Source: Heliocidaris erythrogramma (lineage: Eukaryota; Echinodermata; Echinoidea; Camarodonta; Echinometridae). Taken from it: 64,000 nt of DNA. This document shows positions 53,906-64,000 of this stretch, one piece after another. The position numbers and the translations under genes were made by a program. The notes under the pieces are model-generated. The model did no database searches. It saw only the letters and a list, made by a program, of their open reading frames with translations, and was not told the DNA's origin. The stretch is taken from the NCBI GenBank assembly GCA_025617745.1, contig CM046857.1, positions 29,606,094 to 29,670,093 of the forward strand. The letters run 5' to 3'. The number at the start of each line of letters is the position of its first letter. Position 1 is the first letter of the stretch.

Positions 53906-56244
53906 GTTATCATTTCGGCAGCAGGTGGGTGTGTTGCCGGCTTCTTCTTGGTGACCTTCTTGGTGCTATCCTGCGTTCTAAATTACCTCTCTAGTTTATT
54001 GGAGAAAAATATTTACATAGGTCTATTATATTCTTTATTCTTGTTTGTATGATTTGTCTTATGTTTATTGTATACTATTATTGTACATGATTTTTTACTT
54101 ATGTAAAAATTCGAATTATTGTATGTTATTAGAACGCAGAAATAAAAGCAAACAAACAAACAAACAAGTTAAGAGTAATGATGAAGAATGTATTGGACCA
54201 CTTCTCCAGTCCTTGCATGTGTAGTAACTAAAATTATAATTTCTTCACAATATGTATTGTATGGCGTTCTTTTCAACTGAGGAGATTTTGAAGAAATTGT
54301 TTATTCCAGGCAAAATGCATTATATTTCTTTCATGTTCTTCGAAAATTTCAATTTTGATTAATACACAAGTTGTTATTGTACTCTAAAATAATGCTTAAT
54401 AATAATTTTTTCAAAACTTAATGAAAATATGTTATTGCATTGTCATATACCTTATAATACACAAATGATTGTGGCGTGTTCTGTATTTTACTACTTTTAA
54501 GGTTCCAGAATCAAATGTTGAGTTTACCCTAACATTATTTAAAGAAGGTCGAAAATAATCACTAAGATTAAAAAAAAAACGATATTAAAAATTTTATTTT
54601 CATTGTGTCCTCGCTTTTCCGTATATTATATCTCTGTTTCCTTTCCCCTTCTCTCTCTCTCTCTTTCTCATTCTGTCATATCTTGTTCTCCCCCCCCTTC
54701 CTCTCTCTCTCTCTCTCTCTCTTTCTTCCGTATACATACCTCTCCTTCCCCTCTCTCCTTTGTTTTGCATTTCATTTCATTCTGTATGAAACCATTCTAA
54801 GCATGAAACCATTCTAAGCATGAAACCAATCTAAGCATAAAACCAAAAGTAATCACCTGACTGTGCTGTATATAAATTATTTTAGTCATATTATCTCCCC
54901 ATAATAGTGTTCATAATTGTGATTAATACGAATCCAAAATGAAGTTAATATTTACATTCATAAAAAGCATTTCGTATACTTTAAGGGGTCACAAATTCGG
55001 ACAATATTTTGGAACTGGAATTGGCAATATAATGCATTACCGGTCTCTTCTCATTTTTCTGCTTTGAACTTACACCAATAAGTGGACTTCTGGAATAACG
55101 TTATATAATGTATATATAACTTATATCCTTTCTAATAATTCACGTAAAATTAAATCTTTTCAAGTCTAAAGTATAACTTAAACCAATACAATGATGTCTG
55201 ACGTTTATTTCAGGTTTATTGTCGGTTACAGAACCAATGCATTTTCAGAGAAGACATATCCAGGATGAGGAGATAAAATAATATAAGAATAGATAAAATA
55301 ATATAAGAATAGATAATAAAGACATAAAAGCGATATATGCCCTATTTAGTAATTGACATGAGTATTCAATATCGACCAATGCGAACATCGCATGAAAGTG
55401 ACTAATCACCTGGGCGTATATCGTCTCACTGAATGCATTTTCGTACACACCTCGAGATGAATACATCATAACACACCCAGCCACCCTTAATTATATCTAT
55501 ACCAGCGCATATATAGATTTTTATCTTTTGATATTATAATGATCTTGTTTTATTGTGACTAGATATTGATCCTGTAAAGATTATTTCAACAGAATTTGCT
55601 TGTAAAGTCTCTCATACCGAATTGGTTTGAACATTCCTACCCTATGAGTCTCTCTCTGGTCATGCTAATAGCAACGATGGCCGATATTAACATAAGAATA
55701 CTCTCCCCGTAGCTTCATGGTTTTATTTACATCGCCCCTTTCTAATCGGTGCAGTCTATTCTATTGGTTGCTTTCTGCCATGCTTCGCGGCGCCACAATA
55801 ACCCCCTACCGTGCTCTACGCTTCACTGCACCGCATACATGAACCCGTGTAGTCCCGTTGCTAATGCTTGGCAGTTACGGCGTCCCTAGTGAAAGAGCTT
55901 TTGAATCTCATTACGTTACGCTATAAGCTAATTGCGAGCTACAGGTTGTGCAACTCTTCGAATCAATAATTGGATAACTCATTGGATGTTACGAGAACAA
56001 CTTACACGTTGGATTATTGCCATACTAAGTATGCTTGTTAGATGATATGAATATGGATCGATAAGGTTTCGTCAAATTCACTTCATTTTTTAGGATTTCA
56101 TTTTCGTAGAATCGAAAAAGATTGATTTAAACCACATTCCTTCGATTTGAATTCGAAGCGATCTGGCTGGAGCTGTCACAATATTTGGAGTGTTTCTCGA
56201 TCCTTTGAATTCTCATCAGAGATCTCCAGTATTTGGATAGCAGA
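53906..56244. other. Intergenic region and presumed promoter of the EGF-domain gene
   Basis: Simple repeats: (CAAA)n near 54150 and CT-rich DNA at 54650-54730. GAATAGATAAAATAATATAA is tandemly repeated near 55290. TCTATTGGTTGC near 55757 holds an inverted CCAAT box, but no promoter can be proven. Confidence 0.4.
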
Positions 56245-56317
56245 ATGGATTCCAGGATCTTACTCTGTCTAGGATTCTTGGTTATATTTTATTCTCCTGG
56301 ATCAGAGGCTGTAGGAG
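56245..56317 (+). CDS. Signal-peptide exon of a secreted/cell-surface protein
   Basis: ATG opens a frame MDSRILLCLGFLVIFYSPGS followed by EAVG and donor GTATGG, ending in phase 1. The hydrophobic core and small residues before the break make a standard signal peptide. It is the plausible first exon of the EGF exon at 63204, whose entry phase matches; the link is inferred. Confidence 0.65.
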
Positions 56318-57001
56318 GTATGGAAATTATATTTTCTTCTTGTTGTTTATGTTGCGTCATTCAAACACCTGTTTTGGGCATTCGGACATGTGTATGCATT
56401 GTATAATCTCTATTGTATTCCATTTAAATCCCCTGTAAGCCTCCCGCACTGCTTTTCAAATGTGTTCTTTTGAAATGATTGGGAATATTTTTGCAAGCTG
56501 GTAAGGAAAAACATTTTAGATATACATGTATTACGTATAAGAAACATATCAATCACCATTAGAATATGTAATGTGCAGCGACAATTAATATTTCCATTAA
56601 AACCTATACGATGAGTTCGTTACCTGCATAATGAACTCTTATGAGTTCTTGATATTATGTTGTAATGTATAACATATAGCGCGATGATAATATTGGTGAT
56701 TAGGTATATTTTTTTTTTCATAGACTGTTGTTCCTTAAATTGTGCATCGTGATAATTCAGATATTATCTAATGTGATACTCTAACTAATAGGGAATGTTC
56801 TTACATAAAAATTTTGATATCTTCAGTCATAATTTCCTTGTTAAATATATAATGAAACAAATCAGATGAAAACTTGGATATATTCCATTTTCAGCGAAAG
56901 GTTCCTGTAGATTATTTTCTATTGAAAAACTTGAATGTAAATGTTGGCATCATAATATTTCAACTCGTGATAAATCAAATCACCTGTTCTCTTCAGAACT
57001 C

Positions 57002-57545
57002 ATGAAAGCAACTGAAGAAAATCGCAAGAGTTACATGTATGCATGGTATTGTCTATATATTTTGAATATATACAAAAGACAAAATATCCAACCAATTAAG
57101 GTAATAAACATTATACGACCCTTCATTTTGTTTGATAATGAACTTTGCAAGAGAAAAAAACCCCAACATTTTACAGCAGTTTGTGAAACAAAAAAGATTT
57201 TCAAGTTGTTTAATCAGTTGCAAATTTTGGTGACTACTACCCTAAACAACCACCTCGGACAATTACTCCTTTGGATTTCTACATGTATACGGTATGCTTC
57301 TATTCCATGTGTAAACAATTGGAATGCCCTACCTAGTAATGTAGTTAATGCTACCTCCATGAGCAAATTCAAGTCATCCCTAGAAAGATATTGGAGAAAC
57401 AATCCAATCAAGTTTGAACCATACCTGAGATGGGATGGAGCAGTAAAGAGGGACAAATAAGCTACATGTAGCTTCCAGTCTCCAGTCTCCAAGGTATGAT
57501 TTCCAAGGTATGAAGTATACACCCAAGTAAGTAAGTAAGTAAAAC
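57002..57545 (+). mobile_element. CR1/L2-type LINE 3' end
   Basis: The frame ending at 57458-57460 contains PCVNNWNALPSNVVNATSM and FKSSLERYW, the widely conserved C-terminus of CR1/L2-group ORF2 ('..WN.LP..VV.A.S...FK..L'). It ends with a (GTAA)n tail (57527-57543), as CR1/L2 elements end in short tandem repeats. The upstream part is degenerate. 5'-truncated. Confidence 0.8.
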
Positions 57546-58569
57546 TAAGACGATGCATGCACGATTATTGTCCCAGAGATAGTTGTACAGGAAAGAGTTC
57601 CATAATTATGTACCCCCGCTAAATTGATCTATAACCCTGACCCTAACCCCAACCTTTTCCCATATTCATGATGTTTTATATACTATTATTAGGTATATCA
57701 TTGAGTCATACCCATATTTTTTTTCAAGTTTAGTGGGGGTACACATGGAACTCTAGCCGTTGTACATACAACATCTATGTACTGCTTTTTAAAGATTTTT
57801 AAGAGGCAATTGCACGGATAGTTGAAAAGATAACTAAAACTTCGATCAATCAAAAACTTTGAACTGTCACGTTTAACTCAAAATATCTTTTTATCACACA
57901 ACCTGAATCAATTCTCTGTTTAATGATCCACCCAGATATACAGCGCATACATCTTCGTGTAGAACCCGTTTCGTATGATCCGGGTATTGAATGCAATACA
58001 GATCCTTGGCCAATCGATTTTTCATCTGGGTGTCGCCCTTTTAATGTAAAAAGCAGGACAATGGCTTTTCGGGTGCGGTAGACATTATACGCATTGATAT
58101 TGACTCTTGACGGGAGAGCAATTATTCTTTAAAATGTGGTGAAAGATATTGACTGTATTCGTTATTTTTTTAATGTATTACAAGTAATAAAGTAAATTAC
58201 CACTGACAAAATGTAAAAGGGCATTTAGACTTCGTTCGGTTTCATTAAAAAAACAAAGACGTAAAGTATTTTCAGAAAAAAATGGATGAAATTTGTTTAA
58301 CTTCGCGATCCCTGCATCGAGAGAGTACTTGTCATAAACAACGATATACCTTTTTAAATTAAATGTTTTTCCCATGTGTATATCAACCTTGGTTTGTCGT
58401 AAAATCATATGCTCTTAAATCAGTATGCTAACATTGGGTGTGCCAAATGTGCAAAATACAGTAAACCGTTATTAAGATCATGCATGAAATCGTTACCCCA
58501 TCACTCCCATTGAGACCACACTTCAAGGGTTCCTCCTCCTTCTTAAATGATGAAAGAAAACCTGCAATT

Positions 58570-59745
58570 AAGAATGTGAAAAATATGGTAATGACATGCA
58601 ACTTGAATATCGGATTGCTTTTGAAGGAAGTGTTAATTCAGTAAGAACATACAAAGTGAATTCTAAGTCCAATCAGATCTACAATGTACTTAATCTACTT
58701 GATTATAGAAGTATGCACCAAATTGATAGTTTTTTTTTTAATTTCCTGGTTAAACCGAAATATAAGAGCCAAGTCAAAAAAGTTCTTTTTGTATGAAGAC
58801 TGGCTGAATAAAGGAATTGTGTATATTTCTGATTTACTTAATCCTCCATTCCCAGGTAGTAAATTATTTGAAGAGCTTGTTCTTGATTTTCATGTTGATC
58901 TAAGGGACAGGAGGAAATATAATTTTTTGATGAAACATATTCCACCTGAGTGGCTTGTTACCCCAGAGTACTAACACAGCGTGGTATTCGATCAAATAAC
59001 GGTAAATATTAAGAAAACAACCAAAATTACTAAGTATGCTTATGATATTATGCTGGAAGAATGTGTTCCTGAAAATCGTGTTGCTTTTTGGAATGACTCT
59101 TTTAATTTGAATTATGATTATGACAGATGGAATAGGATACATTTCGATAATTTTAAGTGCTCTATTTATACTCGCCTACGCGCATTTTACTTTAAATTAT
59201 TTTATAAGGCAATTGCTTTGAATACATTTTTACATAAGATAAAGAGGAAGGACTCTCCACAATGCTCCTTTTGTAACACAGAACCTGAAACCTTTCTTCA
59301 TGTCTTTATTGAATGTAATGTAGTGAAACCTCTCTGGGATCAAACATTGAATGTTATTAATAATAAAAACCATCAGATTTTGGATATTTCAGATTTTGAT
59401 AAAATGTTTGGTTATTCTAAAGACAAATTTGTTACTTACATATTCCTTACACTGAAATACTATATATATGTATGTAAGTTTCAGAAAAAATCCCAGATTT
59501 TCAAGGTTTCAGGAACTATTTGACCATCAATAAGGAGACTGAATACATGTATAGAGTGGCAAAGGGGAAGGGGAAACTAAGATTACATTTTAGTAAATGG
59601 AGATTTGATTTGTAATATACTGGTTGCTGCTGTATTATCTGTACTAGAATTATGTTGCTTTGTATTAAGTTTGTCTTTGTTCATGTTTCTTTGATTGAAT
59701 TGTAATCTCATTTTTGAATCAATAAAAACAGAAAAAAAAATCCAT
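58570..59745 (+). mobile_element. LINE 3' end (L1/Tx1-like) with zinc-knuckle RT C-terminus
   Basis: The frame 58981-59523 includes CSFCNTEPETFLHVFIEC (zf-RVT CxxC...H...C) and PLWDQTL. The preceding segment in another frame includes FLYEDWLNKGIVYISDLLN and IPPEWL, the usual region before it. Frameshifts separate the pieces. It ends with AATAAAAACAG and an A run near 59726-59740. A decayed, 5'-truncated copy. Confidence 0.85.
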
Positions 59746-60949
59746 TTATTACTATGATACCAGATAATATACATTTGTATCTTTTGTATTTTGTGTTGTT
59801 GCTGTAATGAGTTGGTATTGTTATTTAATGTCTTTATTATAAAAAAACAGGGCCTCATGGACCACCACTATTGGTGAAAATGTGCTACCCTGTATAAATA
59901 TCAGAAATAAATAATTAGATAAATAAATAAATTAAATTCTAGAATACGATTCTCTGTATTTTGTGTGTGACGTAAAATATCCAGCATGAATACTTATCAC
60001 CTGGAATTGTTAATGATGTTAAGAGATATATGATTTGAAAAACAAAATTTAAAAAATGACTTTTTTATGGCTGTGATCATGATTATCAAGCATTTCTTTA
60101 GTGACCAATTTGTTTAGTGGTATAGGATGGCAGCAATACCATAACTGTTAATTCCCTCCTTCGGTATATTCTCCTAAATCCGGCTCATGAAATTCCTTCT
60201 CCGTGCATTGACGGAGTCAGATAGTTTTGTTTGCCGGAGTATATATACAGAGTAAATATTACCGTGTGCAAGCTGTGATTTTACCAGCGAATTTGATGTT
60301 TGCCAAGAGCTGAAATCGTTAACAGATGAACTTGAGTGATTGACACTCCATTCAGTTGTTGCTTTTTGTTTTCTCAATAAATATAAGTTCCTGCTGTATT
60401 AATTTACATTCAAGAAGTGAATAAAAGTTGGAGTACACGTTGCTCGGATAACAAAGAAAACCTTATACATTTCAGATTACGATTAGTAAAAGATTGCGTA
60501 TAACATGTAGTTTGCAACGAGATAAAACTGTCAACGTACAAAGGGATTTCTTTTTACACGGTCAACATCAATTTGGCAAACATTAAATCGTTTGATTTAT
60601 TAATCAAAATTAAACACGGAGTCCATATGAATGATAATAAATGGATTGTGTATTTCTTTGAATAATCAAAGGCCATCAGTTCAGTGAGTTCCGTGCAGTC
60701 GATTCATAATTAGATAGTGGTCTAATTTCAATCGTCTTGAAGGACATGACGTGAAAAGAAAGGCATCATTTTATTTGTCGCAAAACAGTTCAACAGCTCG
60801 TTGAATGTTTATAGTCTTTATTACGGTGTCCCTCAGGCGCCTGCGAACAAATTTAGGAATAAAACACATTAAAACTTGTTTCATTGCTCAACTGTAAACA
60901 TCATAATTATATGGACTGCCATAAGCTCAGATGTTACCCCTCCTGCATT

Positions 60950-61100
60950 CAAAACAAGTTGGGTAAATCTTATCCAACATACATGTAGGATAAAACATGC
61001 ATGTGTATTGGGTAAAGTGTTACCCAACATTGACTTGATTTTTTACCCATTATTGGGTCAAATTTTCCCCGACTTATTTCAGAGCATGGGGTCAAATAAG
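60950..61100. repeat. TTGGGTAA-type motif cluster
   Basis: TTGGGTAAATC, TTGGGTAAAGTGTTACCCAA, TTTTTACCCA and TTGGGTCAAATT alternate in both orientations, like the subterminal arrays of the elements at 1.3 kb and 63.4 kb. Confidence 0.6.
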
Positions 61101-61145
61101 CTCCGCTCTGGAGGTAACTGTCGAAGGTGCTAGATTGTAATGGGT

Positions 61146-61262
61146 ACACAGCAAAAACTGTGGTGTTAACTGGTGTACATAGAGGACCACACCAGTCATT
61201 TTACACCGGTGTTAAATATGTGGTGTTAAATCAACACCCAGTGGTGTTATTACAACACCTTT
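61146..61262 (+). repeat. Fragment of a GGTGTT-array transposon end
   Basis: TACACAGCAAAAACTGTGGT and following GGTGTTAA and AACACC motifs resemble the left end of the CACTA-like element at 1334. No opposite end was found, so this is a solo or truncated end. Confidence 0.7.
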
Positions 61263-62219
61263 GGTTGTCCAAAAATCGCTTGTATAGACTTGCCACTCTG
61301 TTATATGGTTTTACGTTTATACCCCTCTCATTATACGATCGTACGACTTGTTTACTTAATTCATGAGGACGCTAATTGACATCCTTTCATTTTAGCCACA
61401 CACGCACATGAATAACCGAGCTATAATAAAAACCACTAGGTCAATAAGAGAATCAATTAATAATGGCATTGATGTATAGTCAGAATATATCGACTGTTAA
61501 GAAGCGGTGAGCGGCGACCAACATCAACATACCGTAGGCCTGTATACATGTACATATATTCTGTACGCATTTTGTTTCAAAATGACTTGATATTACTGTG
61601 TGTATTCGCATTAACTTGATCTCTCCCTTCCATTACAAATTACACATAATCGTAATATTTTGTTTTTGCTATTTGCGTTCTAAATAATTGATTACACGAC
61701 AGACGAAGTTGAACGCTGAGTACAAAGCACCTGCGAGGCCACAGCTGAAAATAGCCAATGCCGTGTTGTGATGCGCCATAGCAACGGGCATACGCGTTGC
61801 CATGGAAGCTTAAGGATGGAGGTAGTCATGCATGGACTACGAACGGAATGCATTGATTGTAGATTATTGTATCGGGCATGGCTCCTTCTATTATGAAAGC
61901 TGATCACTCATGAGTCATTGTCTGTTGGCATGCCTGGAAATGATTAAAAAGATAGGTTGGGTTCGTGGAAATGGGAAATCTTTGATATTGCGATGCCTTT
62001 TACAATATACAGTCAGGCTATGTGTGTAAAAATTATGGTCAGTTTGTTACAAAAACGATCTGATTAGGGGCGAATATGTACAAATAATGAATAATTAGCC
62101 CCGTCTTTTGACCATAACCTATTTGTCCAGAATCATTGATGGGCATCAAAAGATTCAAAGCAAAGACATACATCTACATGTCTATAGGTCTATACTAGAC
62201 AATATTGAGGCCAATGGCT

Positions 62220-62620
62220 TTTCGATAATAAATGATAGTAATAATAATTTGTAAAGCGCAGAAACTATATACATATACATGTATATATATATATATTATA
62301 TACATGTTCTATTGTGCTGCAAGTCTAGAGCTCCCGATGCGTTTATAACTACCATGAGTAATTAAATGAAAAAGGTATACATTTAGTTTTGATTTGAAAG
62401 TATTTACAGTTGATGACTTTCTGTGACTTTATCTGAAAGTTATATTTGTTTTATGATGGGGTTTGCAGTAGTAAAGTATCATGAGAACTGCGCAGGTTGT
62501 GGGTATGTTTATGAGCTTTGAGTTGTAATAGTTCTACAATAGAGGCTTGATCAATTAGAGCTTTATAGACAATCAACAGGACTTTAAATTGAGAGAAGAA
62601 AAAACGATATAATAAAAATA
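62220..62620. repeat. Dispersed 'AATAATAAT...AAAGCGC' repeat with (TA)n
   Basis: AATAATAATTTGTAAAGCG opens a stretch with (TA)n at about 62281-62298. Similar openings occur near 17255 and 21686. Confidence 0.5.
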
Positions 62621-63203
62621 ATGACAAAAACAGTTGTGTGTGCGTATGCGGGATGGGGGTTCGATGAAGCATTCCACCCTATAGAAACACGTTGGCTGTG
62701 AGGGGCACATTGCCCACAATTCCATCCCGATGACATTAGTTGGGAAGCCGCACGAGACCGACACTATCAGTCTGATGAAAGTTGTCAGAAGGACGAGACT
62801 GACATGTCGGTCTCGTCGGCTGCAGTCGACATTAATGATATAAATGTACTTATATGTAAATGTGTACATGTATGTTTGCATAGCTGTTGTACTCAAGGCA
62901 ATGATTTGTGTAGAAACGAACTATAATACCTAATTAAAGTATAGTAAATATTGCATTGGAATGGAATATCTGTGCTATACAGTATATTCGGTGCCGCTAA
63001 TACTAGGAAAATGTTGCATAGCAAATACTGTATATATATGAGGGTGTAGAATAGTTTAGTTTGTTTTAAAACCCGATATCAATGGGTACTTTCATTTATT
63101 TCTGTAATCATTTTATGTATTACAGAAAATGTGTTTGCACCATTAGCCATTCCTTATGAGCTGTAAATCAAGTTTTCTCTCTCTTTTTTTGTCCTCTATA
63201 CAG

Positions 63204-63317
63204 AATGTAACAGCTCCCCATGTGCTAACAGCGCCGCTTGTCAAGAGGGCACAAATCACTATATCTGCATATGTCAACCGGGATTCATCGGAACAAACTG
63301 TGATACAACATTCACTA
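63204..63317 (+). CDS. EGF-like domain exon
   Basis: Acceptor CTATACAG, donor GTAAGA, phase 1 in and out, typical of shuffled EGF modules. It encodes ECNSSPCANSAACQEG, YICICQPGFIGTNCD: six cysteines in the EGF spacing with the 'G(F/Y)xGxxC' end. The first residues lack the D-x-D/N-E/Q calcium signature, so calcium binding is doubtful. The gene continues beyond the window. Confidence 0.9.
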
Positions 63318-63411
63318 GTAAGAACATATATATGTACATGTATATGTATTTCATGAGAAATATTGGGTTAATTACTACTGTTTCTTTCTCTTTCCTGTCA
63401 TGATTATACAC

Positions 63412-63690
63412 TCTTAAAATAATTGGGCAAAAAAAATGCCCAACTTTTAACCAACACTGGGCAACATACTGTCCACACAACTATTGGTTAAAATTGCCCA
63501 TCAGTTGGTGACCCATCAGATTTTACCCAACTCTACAATTGCCCAACGGTTGGTTATATTCTCAGTTGGGTAATTATTTGCCCAACCAATTTTACCCAAT
63601 GTCCAGCTTTGTCCAGCTATTGGGTAATAAATATTATGTGGTTGGGCAAATTCAGTTGCCCTTGTTTCCTTTTTCCTCCAACCTAGGTAA
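63412..63690. repeat. TTGGGCAA-type array (transposon end or MITE)
   Basis: After TACACTCTTAAAATAA come many TTGGGCAA/TTGCCCAA and TTGGGTAA motifs in both orientations. The design parallels the GGTGTT array at 1.3 kb but with a different word. The element boundary at the right was not fixed. Confidence 0.65.
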
Positions 63691-64000
63691 AAAAAAATGA
63701 AACCTGCTTATGTTTCTCTGGGTTTTAACTTATCAATCTTAACCTATCCTATACCTGTATCTTAACCTATCCTAGCTAATAAGCCACTTCGGGGATGCAA
63801 TCTGAGCATGAGCAGATAAAGGTCATTTGTACCAAATTCTAAAACCCACTGACACTAATATTCGATATGTGCTCATGAATGTCATGTAATCATTATTCAA
63901 TTATGCACTAATAGTGCATTCCATGATATCCAGGTGGAAGTATTCTTTTTAAAGGGGGAAACAAAAGCTATTCATGAGGCACCTCTATCATTCCCAGAGT
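63691..64000. other. Intronic sequence, nothing recognised
   Basis: No exon, RNA or repeat could be supported up to the window edge. Confidence 0.45.

Larger units (their letters stand above)
56318..63203 (+). other. Presumed long intron with LINE and MITE fragments
   Basis: Between the signal-peptide and EGF exons lie two LINE 3' ends, ends of GGTGTT- and TTGGGTAA-type elements and a TAATAATAATTTGTAAAGCG repeat near 62234. Other small exons could be hidden here. Confidence 0.5.

Noticed and set aside
54603..54817. Serine/leucine-rich frames
   Set aside because: Produced by CT microsatellite DNA.
57214..57558. 114-codon minus-strand frame
   Set aside because: Antisense shadow of the CR1/L2-type LINE fragment.

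Overview
This window looks like nuclear DNA from a marine invertebrate deuterostome, most probably an echinoderm. The reasons are AT-rich DNA, short phase-matched exons with GT/AG borders separated by long introns, tRNA-derived SINEs, many MITE-like inverted-repeat elements, LINE fragments, and unusually many runs of 10-20 G or C. The organism is inferred from style and cannot be proven from the sequence. No bacterial operons, CRISPR arrays or viral genes were seen.

Three host genes are supported, all on the + strand. (1) 7428-26683 holds fifteen exons of a CLCA-family protein (calcium-activated chloride channel regulator). All visible splice phases are compatible and give 871 residues: a metalloprotease domain with HEFGH, a von Willebrand A domain with DTSGS, a beta-rich region, a fibronectin-III-like region, one C-terminal membrane helix and a stop. 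The N-terminal exon(s) with the signal peptide were not found. (2) 45220-48238 holds four exons of a 305-residue protein with about eight membrane segments; it resembles poorly characterised TspO-like/tryptophan-rich membrane proteins. (3) 56245-56317 (signal peptide) and 63204-63317 (EGF-like domain) are probably the first exons of a secreted or cell-surface protein that continues past the right edge.

The rest is mostly mobile and repetitive DNA. A CACTA-like element (1334-3739) carries a transposase C-terminal ORF. A 5.8-kb Mutator-like element (38236-44024) is bounded by a perfect 9-bp target-site duplication, carries a decayed transposase and is interrupted by a foldback element. Three LINE 3' ends are present (28254-29001 with target duplication, 57002-57545, 58570-59745), plus SINEs, about fifteen MITE-like elements, and tandem arrays of 44, 51, 127, 133, ~350 and ~490 bp.

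The most unusual pattern is that both well-resolved genes carry decayed partial duplicates of their own exon edges, five cases in all: beside exons D, K and M of the CLCA gene and beside exons 3 and 4 of the membrane-protein gene. Each copy includes an exon boundary or terminal exon segment and lies 85-215 bp from the functional one. No completely new biological system could be demonstrated.
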